From CBDCYS01 sp965226185 (lineage in GTDB: Bacteria; Acidobacteriota; Terriglobia; Bryobacterales; UBA6623): a DNA stretch of 64,000 nucleotides. The stretch lies in the NCBI GenBank assembly GCA_965226185.1, contig CBDDCT010000007.1, forward strand, positions 310,001 through 374,000. The letters run 5' to 3'. This document shows, in pieces, positions 44,848-53,655 of the stretch. Numbering within the stretch: position 1 is the first letter of the stretch; every line of letters starts with the position of its first letter. The notes beneath the pieces were generated by a model that was given only the letters and a program-made list of their open reading frames with translations, was not told the origin of the DNA and did no database searches. The position numbers and the translations under genes are program-made.

Positions 44848-45105
44848 TTAGATGTTCACCTCCCCCGGCCCGGATGATTTCAGGCCGCCGAGAACCCTTT
44901 GCAACCGCTGCCTGACCGCGGGATCGTTCCAGTCTCGTACGACGGCTTGGCGGTTCAAGCTGGATAGCTCCGTGCGATAGATTTCGATCTCTCGAGGCGC
45001 GATGACTCCGATCTTCACGTGGGAGCGGCCTACCTGCAGAATTCGGACCTCCACGTTGTCGCCGACGCGAAACGATTCTCCCTGCTGGCGGCGGAACACG
45101 AGCAC
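44848..45105 (-). CDS. csrA: Carbon storage regulator CsrA
   Basis: 85 residues from GTG 45105. The CsrA fold is clear: MLVFRRQQGESFRVGDNVEV, ILQVGRSHVKIGVIAPREI and the basic end. It binds GGA motifs in mRNA leaders to repress or activate translation. It begins 3 bases after the fliW stop. The C-terminal tail (about 25 residues) is longer than in E. coli. FliW, encoded just upstream, is the known allosteric antagonist of CsrA. Confidence 0.93.
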   Translation of the reverse strand: MLVFRRQQGESFRVGDNVEVRILQVGRSHVKIGVIAPREIEIYRTELSSLNRQAVVRDWNDPAVRQRLQRVLGGLKSSGPGEVNI

Positions 45106-45108
45106 GAT

Positions 45109-45549
45109 TCACTCTCTCGGCAAAGGGAACGCCGTTGGATAATCGGAGTCCAGTTGCAGCACCTGTTTAGCTTGACGCGTCGCTACGTTCACTACGATCG
45201 GCGCAAACAAGTTACAGTTCGGCGGAAGATCCTCGCCGGGGAGAACGAGAACAGCCAAGCATAGGGCGTTCTCTGGCAGGCGCAGGGCATTTCCCGGCAT
45301 GCCCGGCTCATCCGGGAACCCCAGCAACTTCCGATCGCCATGGCTGAGTTGGAGCTGGTAATCGTCCCTCACTGCCTTGACCGGAATGACCGGCAGGCTC
45401 AGGTCCTCATCCCCGACGTGCTGGAATAACAAGACCGGTTCGATACCCTCGGGCCGCAGGATGACGAACCGTTTGCAGTCGTCGAGGCCGGGAAGTCCCT
45501 CTGGGAACGTAATGATGCTCTCGTCAGCGATGTCGCCAAGCCCCGGCAT
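45109..45549 (-). CDS. fliW: Flagellar assembly factor FliW
   Basis: 146 residues from ATG 45549. Family features: ITFPEGLPGLDDCKRFVIL near the start and a beta-barrel with PENALCLAVLVLPG, and NLFAPIVVNVATRQAKQVLQ. FliW binds CsrA and flagellin, coupling flagellin level to translation. No flagellar genes lie in the window, so this may be an outlying part of the flagellar region. Follows the methyltransferase stop by 6 bases and precedes csrA by 3, forming a tight operon. Confidence 0.93.
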   Translation of the reverse strand: MPGLGDIADESIITFPEGLPGLDDCKRFVILRPEGIEPVLLFQHVGDEDLSLPVIPVKAVRDDYQLQLSHGDRKLLGFPDEPGMPGNALRLPENALCLAVLVLPGEDLPPNCNLFAPIVVNVATRQAKQVLQLDSDYPTAFPLPRE

Positions 45550-45555
45550 GAAGCT

Positions 45556-46824
45556 TTAGATCGGAGCCGCCGGCAGCAGGCCGCCGGGCGTCTCCACCGG
45601 GGACGGCGAGGTGCGAAACCAAAGATAGTCGAGCCGCCACATGGACTCGAAGAAGTTCTTCGCGAACTCTCGCGGCGTCTCTTCCCAACCGACGCTGGCA
45701 TCCGCGATCACTTCCGAGATCGTGCGGAACCCGTCACAAGAGTTGAACAACGAGGCTTGACGAGCATCAACGAGGGCGGATATCTCCGGGTAGTAGTGCG
45801 AGTCCCAACGAAGACGCGCGGTCACGCCGGTTGGCAGATCGGCTTGGATGACGCTAAGGCCCGGATTGGCAACGGGTACGTAACCGAGCCATCTGTCGTC
45901 GTCGAATGACACATCGTATTCGTTCGGATCTCGGTCGTCGCGGCAAACGACATACTCATGTACGGGCATGCCGCCGCGATAAAGTTCCGTGACTGCTTGC
46001 TGGTTGTCTTCCGACAGATTCATGATCTGGTCGAATAGCTCACCGGAGTTCGCCAGCAGGGTGCACCGCGGCTGATAGTGTGCCTGGAACATAGGGCGTT
46101 GGACCCGCAACCCGCTGCTTTCCACGAGGCGGTAAAGTTCAGGTATCCCGTAGGTATGTTCGTTTTCTTGAAGTAATGCTTCAATCACGGAGGGGTCTTC
46201 GGCCCAACTCCGCAGTTGGCTGCCTCCGGAGCCGAACGGGTCGCTGCTGGCCAGCGCCGAGAGTACTTCCCGCGCGCGGTCATGGGGCGGGCCGGAGTTA
46301 ATGCCCAGAATCCCAAGCAGCAGTCGTACCAACTGTACGCCCTGCCTGCCATATGGCCCCAGCACCTTCAGATTGATCACTCCGCTCCGCCGCAGAACAT
46401 CGCGCAGCGCCCGCAGGCCCCGTGAAGGATCGTCCAGATAGCACAGCTCTCCAGAAGAGAAGATCAAGTCAAAGTCACGCTCGAGCGCCGAGACATTCTC
46501 GACCGGCTGCTCGATGATTTCGAGATTGGAGAGAGCGTGCTTCTGCTTGCGTGCCCGCGCCTGCTCCAGCGCATTCGCTTGCGTGTCGATCGCGACGATA
46601 CGGCTACGCTGGTTGGTCACCGCAAGTTGGGCGGCTTGATCGGACGCGCAGCCCGTCACCAGGATATCCAGGTCCTCCCTATAGACCCCGCCAGGGAAGT
46701 ACACGTGAAACCAGTGGCGTGGGCTGCCGACGACGGTTGATTCCCCGCCGAGAAAGGCGTCAAAAGAGTCAGTGTCAGCTCCCGTGGAGACAGGCCGTTC
46801 TACGTCTTTGGAAGTCGTCGGCAT
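45556..46824 (-). CDS. Class I SAM-dependent methyltransferase with C-terminal helical domain
   Basis: 422 residues from ATG 46824 (TTG 46839 is the alternative). SAM motif I is DILVTGCASDQAAQLAV, then VAIDTQANALEQARAR and the motif FDLIFSSGELCYLDDPSRGL; residues about 200-420 form a less known helical part with an HTH-like middle region. It is the first gene of a unit with fliW and csrA, so it may methylate flagellin, its glycan or a related product. Substrate is inference. The divergent glycosyltransferase at 46883 shares the promoter region. Confidence 0.8.
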   Translation of the reverse strand: MPTTSKDVERPVSTGADTDSFDAFLGGESTVVGSPRHWFHVYFPGGVYREDLDILVTGCASDQAAQLAVTNQRSRIVAIDTQANALEQARARKQKHALSNLEIIEQPVENVSALERDFDLIFSSGELCYLDDPSRGLRALRDVLRRSGVINLKVLGPYGRQGVQLVRLLLGILGINSGPPHDRAREVLSALASSDPFGSGGSQLRSWAEDPSVIEALLQENEHTYGIPELYRLVESSGLRVQRPMFQAHYQPRCTLLANSGELFDQIMNLSEDNQQAVTELYRGGMPVHEYVVCRDDRDPNEYDVSFDDDRWLGYVPVANPGLSVIQADLPTGVTARLRWDSHYYPEISALVDARQASLFNSCDGFRTISEVIADASVGWEETPREFAKNFFESMWRLDYLWFRTSPSPVETPGGLLPAAPI

Positions 46825-46882
46825 ATGTCGTTGGCACAATTAAGGCCGGACGTTTCTCGTAAGGAACCATCGGCTTTTCTAA

Positions 46883-48542
46883 GTGGGGTGTTTACGAGCA
46901 TCGATGCATCCGTTCCTACAACTGCCGCGCGCCCCCGCCGATCAATGGATTGTTACCGACCGAAGCCAGTTGGGACCAGCACTCCTGCCGGTCCTTCGCC
47001 GCGCGGCGGCGGCGAGCAGCGGAGAACTTGCCATTCCAAAGAAATCCAGCAAGAGCCTTCCGCGGCTGATGAGGAAGCCTCGCAGCCGCGCGCGATTCCG
47101 CCGAACTAGCGATCGCGCTCCCTGGTTGCCGCCCGTGGTCAGTCTCTGCATGATCGCCCGCGACGAAGAGGCGAACATCGGCGCCTGCTTACAGTCCGCC
47201 AGCCAGGACGTGGACGAGATCATCGTCGTGGACACGGGTTCGCGTGACCGCACTCGCTCGATCGCCCGGCGCCATGGCGCGCGGGTACTGGACCTTCCCT
47301 GGCGGGACGACTTCTCGGCGGCGCGGAATCACGGGCTGGAGCAGGCCGCCGGCGAGTGGATCCTCGTCCTTGACTGCGATGAGCGCGTCGCGCCGGAATC
47401 CAGCGGGCTCATTCGCCAGGCCGCGGAATCAGCGGCAAGCAACGCCTGCTACTTGCGCCTCATCAATGTGGACCCTCAAGGGAAGCAGGGAGCGGACTGG
47501 CAGGCGATTCGGATGTTCCGCCGGGATGCTGGAATGCGCTACCGCGGACGCATCCACGAACGGCCTGTGTTTCCCGGCGACGATAGCGCGGCGGATCGCC
47601 CGGCGGCGCCCGGCGTGGCGATTTTCCACCATGGTTACCAGGCCTCGGCCATCGAGCAGCGGGACAAGGCGGTAAGAAATCTGCGGCTCGTGGAGATGGC
47701 TTTGGAAGAGATCCCCGAAGACGATCTCATCGAGCGCAGCCTTTACCTTTTCTACCGCGGTTGGGGATCACTGGCTCCTGAGCGGGACCAGCGAATCCGG
47801 GCTTGGGTGGAGTTTGTCGAGACCCACGCGGAGCTGGAGCTACCGCCGGTCCGCGCCTGGATTCCGGCCGGGATGGCCCAATACGCCTGGGCGCTGAGTG
47901 ATCAGCGCAAGCACGTTGAGGCCGAGGTCCGCGCCCGGCGCGTCCTGGCAAAATACGGTCCTTCGCCCCCGCTTTATCTGGCGATCGCCCGCTCCAGAGC
48001 CGAAGCGGGTGACTATCAAGCTGCTGAAGAGGCGCTTGGGGTGCTGCTCGACGGGCCGGACCCGCCAATGTCGGCGGTGTACCGCCATTTCCCCCCTCGA
48101 TCTGGGTTTAGTTCGACGCCGGGCGCGGCACCTTCAGGCGGAAGTCGCCGAACGGCACGAGCGCTACGATGAGGCCGCGAAACTTTACGCCGCGCTCGTC
48201 CGAGACGAGCCGGATCACTTGCCTTCCGTATTGCGGCTAGCTTGTGTCGAGGTGCAGCGCGGCAGGTTCGCTGAAGCGCTCGGCACGATTCAGCGGCATC
48301 CTCGCCTATTGGAGCAAGGACTTGCGGAAATCGACTGTCTCTGTTTGGCGCTGAGTCTGGCGATTCGCTCCCCCGACCACGCCAACTGGGAAAAGCGGGT
48401 TCAAGACTGGGCGCCGAAGAGCGAAGTTGCGGCTCGGTTCCAAAATCAGGTTGATTCTCACCCTGCTGGAGCTGCTTTCGAGCTTTCCGAGTTCCCGGAA
48501 ATTGAGCAGGGTATTCGAGTGCAACTGCCAAAAACGCGGTAG
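46883..48542 (+). CDS. GT2 glycosyltransferase with TPR-like C-terminus, frameshifted in a C run
   Basis: Two frames of one gene. The first, to 48172, holds a GT2 domain: VVSLCMIARDEEANIGACL, EIIVVDTGSRDRT, AARNHGLEQAAG and LVLDCDERVAPE. The helical repeat region then continues in another frame, from about 48090 to 48542 (EVAERHERYDEAAKLYAALV, CVEVQRGRFAEALGTIQ). The switch falls at a run of six C (48094-48099); one C fewer restores HFPLDLGL. Probably a homopolymer error, or a slippage site. The likely start is ATG 47069 or the earlier ATG 46883. The next gene is a paralog with the same order. Confidence 0.75.
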
Positions 48543-48581
48543 ACCCCAAAAACAGGTAAACGCCCGAAAATAGGTAAACCA

Positions 48582-50135
48582 ATGAAACAAGATCACGGCA
48601 CGGGATCTCCGCCTCGAGTAGCCCGCCGCGGAAACCGTATCAGCCTGTGCATGATTGTCCGCGATGAAGAGCAGTACCTGGGCCAGTGCCTGGACTCCGT
48701 CCTCGGAGTCGCCGACGAGATAGTCGTCGTCGACACGGGCTCCGAGGACGGGACCGTGGCGATCGCGGAGTCCCATGACGCCAAGGTGGTCCATTTCGCC
48801 TGGACGGAGCACTTTGCCGAAGCACGCAATCAAGCGATTGCGGCAGCCACGGGTGACTACATGCTGGTCCTCGATGCCGACGAGCGTTTGGACGTGGCGA
48901 CCGCCTACCACATCCGAGAGGTGGTTGATGCAGATGAGTTCGACGTAGCCTATCTCCAATTTGAAAATGTCGCTGAGACCGGGGCCACCCGGCGCCGCTG
49001 GATCGCGCCGCGGCTATACCGAATGACTCCCGGTATTCGCTACCTCGGCCGCGTTCACGAGCAGGTCGGCCAGGGGCTGAGCGAAATCCGTACCTGCACG
49101 ATCGAGGCGCGGGTCCGCCACTATGGCTATCAGCAATCGGTGTTTGTGGAGCGCCAAAAGACCCGGCGCAACACCGACTTGCTCGAGCGGGCGCTTGACG
49201 ACCCGGAAGCGCGGAACCCCCTGCTGCGGTCGAATTTTCTCTACCACCACGCCCATATGGCCAGCGGCGAGGAACTGCTGGCCCGGTTTGAGGCGTTTGT
49301 GGTCTACGTACGCGAGCAGTGGCCCGGGGAGCCGCCCCGTGTTCCTTGGATCGCCGCCGGGCTTGCCGAGTGCGCCCGCTTGTTGAATGATGCCGGCCGC
49401 TACGAAGAGGCTGGAGCACTGGCGCGCGAACTTCTCGACCGTCACGGCTCTTCACCTTTGCTCGAATTCCTGCTAGCCCGTTCCTTGGCGGCGAAGGGCG
49501 AAATGGAAGATGCCGAGACCCTGCTCCGCAAGATCATCGATGCCCGGGCCGGGGTCGCCCCCGAGCACCAGCAATATTCGACTGATGTCCCTCTCGCCCA
49601 AGGCCGGGCGCATTTTCTGCTCGGACTAATGGAAGAGAGCCGCGGACAGCAGGCGCACGCTCTCGATCACTTCCTCGCGGCCTATAACGAGGAGCCGGAA
49701 CAAGAGGTGTTTTGGAGTGCGTTGCTGTGCCTGCTGGCACGGGCCGGACACTATGACGACGCTTGCCAACTGCTGGAGCGGTCCAGCGCTTTGGGCGCAA
49801 ACGACTCGCCGTCGCTGGACTGTTTGGGATTGGCCTTGGCCGTGTTGACGCAGTCTCCCGGGCGGCTTGCCTTTTGGGGTGAAAAAGTGCGTCTGGCTTC
49901 GGCGAGCTTCGGGCCGGCCGCGCGAATGCTCGAGCAGCTCCAGACCCTGGGAGGGGCCGCTCCAACGCTGGAAGACTTTCCCGATGTGCGGCAGGCGGTG
50001 ACAGCGCGGGCGAACCCTGTTTCTTTCCGAATGCCTCAAAAGATTCGCAAAAGCGAGCTCGTGCCAAGCGCCGCCCCGACGCAATCGAATGGGGCGCCGG
50101 CGTCTCCCGCCGCTTTGGGCAAAGATCATCCTTGA
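48582..50135 (+). CDS. GT2 glycosyltransferase with TPR-like C-terminus, intact paralog
   Basis: 517 residues from ATG 48582. The GT2 domain has ISLCMIVRDEEQYLGQCL, EIVVVDTGSEDGT and LVLDADERLDVATAYHI (the D-x-D-type metal motif). After about residue 240 come helical repeats (ECARLLNDAGRYEEAGALA, AKGEMEDAETLLRKIID) ending in a proline/alanine tail. These GT2-TPR proteins are typical of glycosylation gene sets next to fliW-csrA in several phyla. Likely cytosolic glycosyl transfer to a protein such as flagellin or to a cell-surface glycan; substrate unknown. Confidence 0.85.
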   Translation: MKQDHGTGSPPRVARRGNRISLCMIVRDEEQYLGQCLDSVLGVADEIVVVDTGSEDGTVAIAESHDAKVVHFAWTEHFAEARNQAIAAATGDYMLVLDADERLDVATAYHIREVVDADEFDVAYLQFENVAETGATRRRWIAPRLYRMTPGIRYLGRVHEQVGQGLSEIRTCTIEARVRHYGYQQSVFVERQKTRRNTDLLERALDDPEARNPLLRSNFLYHHAHMASGEELLARFEAFVVYVREQWPGEPPRVPWIAAGLAECARLLNDAGRYEEAGALARELLDRHGSSPLLEFLLARSLAAKGEMEDAETLLRKIIDARAGVAPEHQQYSTDVPLAQGRAHFLLGLMEESRGQQAHALDHFLAAYNEEPEQEVFWSALLCLLARAGHYDDACQLLERSSALGANDSPSLDCLGLALAVLTQSPGRLAFWGEKVRLASASFGPAARMLEQLQTLGGAAPTLEDFPDVRQAVTARANPVSFRMPQKIRKSELVPSAAPTQSNGAPASPAALGKDHP

Positions 50136-50192
50136 TCAATCCGCGCCTTGCGGGGCGTACGAAAAAGTGCCCTTGCGCTTTTCCTGGAATCC

Positions 50193-50350
50193 GGCCATTT
50201 GACCCGCGTTCACGCGGCTTGGTGTTCTGAGGCCAGTCGTTTTACGGCTGGCAGGCCTGACCGCCCAAGGTCTGTCAGCCCGTTTTAGCCGGCTTCCCTC
50301 TTCCCAACTGAAATCTATACGTTGCTACATCATCGGCGCACTACGCTAGG
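50193..50350. repeat. Interspersed repeat, family B, copy 2
   Basis: Matches 22938-23096 with conserved AGTCGTTTTACGGCTGG and CTATACGTTG, though the second palindrome is partly decayed (GCCCGTTTTAGCCGGCTT). Confidence 0.7.
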
Positions 50351-50783
50351 TGCCAACATGGATCGAAATACAGGGGAATAGTGGGCCTGGACAGTCACGC
50401 TCCGCCACGGAGCAAGCCTGCGTGGAGCAGTGACTCTTGTCAGTCCCAAGGGGCTTGCGAACCGTCATGCTCGCGGCCCGGCAAGCCGACGGGGCCAAGA
50501 AAGGAACCGAGTGCCGCTACAAAGAGCAACAGCAGTTGAAGAGCGCGGTTCATCGCTGGAGGAGCGGGGAAGGAGACTCCGAAGAGACCCTTCCCCAGGG
50601 GAGTAGCATTGGTTTTTCGTTAGGTCTTATCTCTGATAGGCGAGATCGGGCGGGAGTTGGGGCCACCCGCTAGCAAGTTTTTTGAGGCGGCAGCACGAAT
50701 ATCCGCGGATACCCGGCGGGCGTAGCATCCACAAAATGCCGGACTATAAATTAGGATGAGGAAGCACGGTTCATCCGCGCCGC

Positions 50784-50823
50784 GGCTCAGCGGCTCAGCG
50801 GCTCAACGGCTCAACGGCTCAAC
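50784..50823. repeat. Octanucleotide tandem repeat, second locus, five units
   Basis: GGCTCAGC twice then GGCTCAAC three times, 40 bp, exactly the unit and count seen at 28894-28933. It lies about 105 bases before the Tat-tagged DHDPS-like gene, outside any reading frame. Confidence 0.85.
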
Positions 50824-50929
50824 GGATAAACATGGATGAGGAATCATGGTTGAGCTGTGCCGGTTGGGGTTCGGCCCCGCTACAATGTTTTGGGCGAACG
50901 GATTGAACGCGCCCAAGGAGGGACATTAC

Positions 50930-51910
50930 ATGCACACCCGACTTACGCGCCGGCAATGGCTGGCCGCGGTTGGCGCCGGTGCTCTCGGCGCGCGCCACGC
51001 GGCGCAAGCGGCTTCGCAAAAACCAATGCGGGGGGCGTTCATCATCATGGCCACGCCCTACACCCAGTCGAAGGCGGTCGACTTCGAGGATTTGGCGGGC
51101 GAGGTGGACTTCCTCGACCGCTGCGGCGTCCAAGGGATGGTCTGGCCGCAGATGGCGAGCGACTACCCTTACCTCAAAAAAGACGAGCGAATGCGCGGTA
51201 TGGAAGTGCTCGCGAAAGCCGCGAAGGGGAAAAAGCCCGCGCTGGTGCTGGGCGTGCAAGCGGAGACGAAGAACGAAATGCTCGAATTCGCGAATAAGGC
51301 CGAAAGCCTGGGGCCCGACGCCTTGATCGCCATGCCGCCGCGGCAAGCCGAGTCGCTGGATGATTTCAGGAGTTATTACCGCGCTTTGTGCAAGCTGACC
51401 AAGCGGCCGGTTTTCATCCAGACAACAGGCGGCGCGAAGGGAATCGGAGTGACGACGGACTTCATCCTCGAGCTGGCCCGGGAATTCACAAACTTCGGCT
51501 ACATCAAGGAAGAGACCAGGCCGGTTCTTCCCAGGCTGATCGAGCTGTCCAAGCACCGTCCCAGCCCGATCAAGGCGGTCTTCAGCGGATCGGCCGGCCG
51601 GGGCTGGACCTATGAGATGCGCTACGGGCTCGACGGCACGATGCCGGGCGCCATGTACTCCGACGTTTACGCGCTGCTGTGGAGCCTCCACGAAAAGAAA
51701 GACTGGGTGAAGATTCGCGAGGTTTTCAGCAAGCTGCTTCTGATGATCAATCTCGATCAGCAAATCCCCGGGACCCGCCGGTATATGTTCAAGCGGCGCG
51801 GAATCTTCAAGACAAGCGCCGCGCGCCGGGGCGACTACACCTACTCCAAGGAAGCCGTCGCCGAAATTGAGCACAACTTCGAGGCCCTGAAACCGTATTT
51901 AAAGGTGTGA
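50930..51910 (+). CDS. DHDPS/NAL-family aldolase-like protein with Tat-like signal
   Basis: 326 residues from ATG 50930, AAGGAGGG 8 nt upstream. N-terminus HTRLTRRQWLAAVGAGALGA is a twin-arginine signal (RRQWLAA). The DHDPS/N-acetylneuraminate-lyase TIM barrel follows: FIIMATPYTQSKAVD, CGVQGMVWPQMASD, and the Schiff-base Lys in FGYIKEET. The usual GTTGE motif is changed (WPQMASDY), so the substrate differs from dihydrodipicolinate synthesis. A signal peptide on this cytosolic-type enzyme is unusual; related Tat-tagged members occur in Acidobacteria and Planctomycetes near sugar genes. Its target is unknown. Confidence 0.85.
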   Translation: MHTRLTRRQWLAAVGAGALGARHAAQAASQKPMRGAFIIMATPYTQSKAVDFEDLAGEVDFLDRCGVQGMVWPQMASDYPYLKKDERMRGMEVLAKAAKGKKPALVLGVQAETKNEMLEFANKAESLGPDALIAMPPRQAESLDDFRSYYRALCKLTKRPVFIQTTGGAKGIGVTTDFILELAREFTNFGYIKEETRPVLPRLIELSKHRPSPIKAVFSGSAGRGWTYEMRYGLDGTMPGAMYSDVYALLWSLHEKKDWVKIREVFSKLLLMINLDQQIPGTRRYMFKRRGIFKTSAARRGDYTYSKEAVAEIEHNFEALKPYLKV

Positions 51911-51986
51911 GCCTCATTTGAAGGTGTAAGCCCTCGAAGACGTGGCGCACGCGCAAGAGTTCTTGGTTGTCTGCAAGAGGATTTTG

Positions 51987-52100
51987 AAGCACCCGTAGCG
52001 CAGGGCTCGCAAGAGCCCTGCGGCTTTTGTGACGCCGCACCCGCGCGTGAGCGGAGTTCAAAAACGCAGGTCTCTTGCGAGCCCTGCGCTACGGGTGCTT
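51987..52100. repeat. Perfect 29-bp inverted repeat around an intergenic core
   Basis: Left arm (51987-52015) AAGCACCCGTAGCGCAGGGC... and right arm (52072-52100) are exact reverse complements over 29 bp; the 56-bp core is GC-rich. Each arm itself contains the hairpin GCAGGGCTC-GCAA-GAG. Same core as at 10083 and 22036. A MITE/REP-type element. Confidence 0.85.
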
Positions 52101-52194
52101 GAAACCACGATGCAACGCAAACTGTCGCCTTATCGACGGATTACGCGTTAAGCAACCCGCCCCCATCGGGCGCTACAATTTAGAAGATCCAGCC

Positions 52195-53655
52195 ATGACC
52201 GGCCAAGACATCTCGCACTACCGCGTCACCGGGAAGCTCGGCGAAGGCGGCATGGGGATCGTCTACAAGGCCGAGGACACCAAGCTCGAACGCACGGTTG
52301 CGCTCAAGTTCCTGGCCTCTCACCTGCTCGAAGACGAGGAAGGGCACGCACGCTTCCTTCGAGAGGCCAAAGCCGCCGCTTCCCTGGATCATCCCAATAT
52401 TTGTACCGTTTACGAGATCGATGAGGTTGACGGTGAGACCTTCATCGCCATGGCCTACCTCGAAGGCCGAACGGTGAAAGCCAAGATCGCCGAGCGCCCG
52501 CTCAAGCTTGACGAAGCCTTGGACATTGCGATTCAGACCGCCCAGGGTCTGCAAGCCGCACACGAGAAGGACATCGTTCACCGGGACATCAAAAGCGCCA
52601 ACTTGATGGTCACGCCGCAAGGCCAAGTCAAGATCATGGACTTCGGCCTGGCGCAGTTGGCCGAGGGGTCCAAGCTCACCAAGACCGCTACCATCCTAGG
52701 AACACCGGCCTACATGTCGCCCGAGCAATCCCAGCGCCTGCCGACCGACCGCCGCACGGATATCTGGTCGCTGGGGGTGGTGGTCTACGAGATGGTTACG
52801 GGGCGGACGCCGTTCGAAGGGGAGCGCCAGGAGGCGGTGCTCTATGCGATTGGCAGTGAAGAGCCGGAGCCCATCACGGCTTTACGGGCCGGTGTACCGA
52901 TGGAGCTGGAGTGGATCGTCGGCAAGGCTTTGGCCAAGGACAAAGAAGAGCGCTACCAGCACGTCGAGGAGATGCTTGTCGATCTCAGGGGCCTGACGAA
53001 GAAGCTGGCATCAGGGAAATCGACGATTCTGCCAGTCTCGCGCCATGCGGGAGCAGCTCCAGTAGGGACCGGCAATCCTGCCGGTCCACCTCCGGCCAAA
53101 GCAGTCGAACCCGACACGACTGCCGCTGACCCCGTGGCGCAAGGCTCCAGCCGTGCCGCGTCGGGCCTCCGGCCCGCGGTCGGGTTCTCTCACCGCCTTT
53201 GGCCGGCCTTGGCCGCGGTGTTGCTGCTCTCGACACTTGCGTTCGCGTTTCTCTACTTCGCGAAATCACCGCCGCCGCCCCAATCCCTGACCTACACCAT
53301 CGAGCCACCCGAGGGGGTGACGTTTCAAAGCGCCAGGTCCGCGCCGCCCGTGCTTTCGCCGGACGGTACTCTGCTCGCCTTCGTCGGTGTTTCAGAAGAA
53401 GGCCCGGCGCTGTGGATTCGCCCGCTTGACTCATTGACACCCGAACGTCTGGCAGGCACGGAGGGCGCTGAGTACCCCTTCTGGTCGCCCGACAGCCGAT
53501 TCCTCGCCTTCTTTGCCGGCGGCAAGCTGAAGAAGATCGGCGTCACTGGCGGCCCGCCGCAAACGCTTTGCGACGCACCAGACGGCCTCGGCGGTGCTTG
53601 GGCCGAGGACGACGAAGGCCGGGGCATCATCGTCTTCGCTCCGACGCCCCTCTAG
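52195..53655 (+). CDS. Ser/Thr protein kinase (PknB type), ends at an amber codon inside the PD40 domain
   Basis: 486 residues from ATG 52195 to TAG 53653. Kinase motifs: GEGGMGIVYKAED (glycine loop), Lys38 in VALKFL, VHRDIKSANLM (HRD 129-131), DFG 149-151 and TPAYMSPEQ. A transmembrane helix follows (LWPALAAVLLLSTLAFAFLYF), then the first blade of a PD40 propeller (SPDGTLLAFVGVS). The frame runs straight through the amber codon (CTC TAG ATT) into 53656-54996. As a kinase it would be membrane-bound with a sensory propeller outside. Typical Acidobacteria architecture; the amber truncates the sensor. Confidence 0.85.
   Translation: MTGQDISHYRVTGKLGEGGMGIVYKAEDTKLERTVALKFLASHLLEDEEGHARFLREAKAAASLDHPNICTVYEIDEVDGETFIAMAYLEGRTVKAKIAERPLKLDEALDIAIQTAQGLQAAHEKDIVHRDIKSANLMVTPQGQVKIMDFGLAQLAEGSKLTKTATILGTPAYMSPEQSQRLPTDRRTDIWSLGVVVYEMVTGRTPFEGERQEAVLYAIGSEEPEPITALRAGVPMELEWIVGKALAKDKEERYQHVEEMLVDLRGLTKKLASGKSTILPVSRHAGAAPVGTGNPAGPPPAKAVEPDTTAADPVAQGSSRAASGLRPAVGFSHRLWPALAAVLLLSTLAFAFLYFAKSPPPPQSLTYTIEPPEGVTFQSARSAPPVLSPDGTLLAFVGVSEEGPALWIRPLDSLTPERLAGTEGAEYPFWSPDSRFLAFFAGGKLKKIGVTGGPPQTLCDAPDGLGGAWAEDDEGRGIIVFAPTPL

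Larger units (their letters stand above)
50136..50929. other. Intergenic region with two repeats and one doubtful short frame
   Basis: About 790 bases without a strong gene. Repeat B (50193-50350) and the octamer tract (50784-50823) lie here. On the minus strand 50440-50553 encodes a 37-residue peptide with a hydrophobic start (MNRALQLLLLFVAAL) that may be a decayed secreted protein; no support beyond composition. Confidence 0.4.

Noticed and set aside
50440..50553. 37-residue secreted peptide
   Set aside because: Too short, no RBS and in a repeat-rich spacer; noted but not called.
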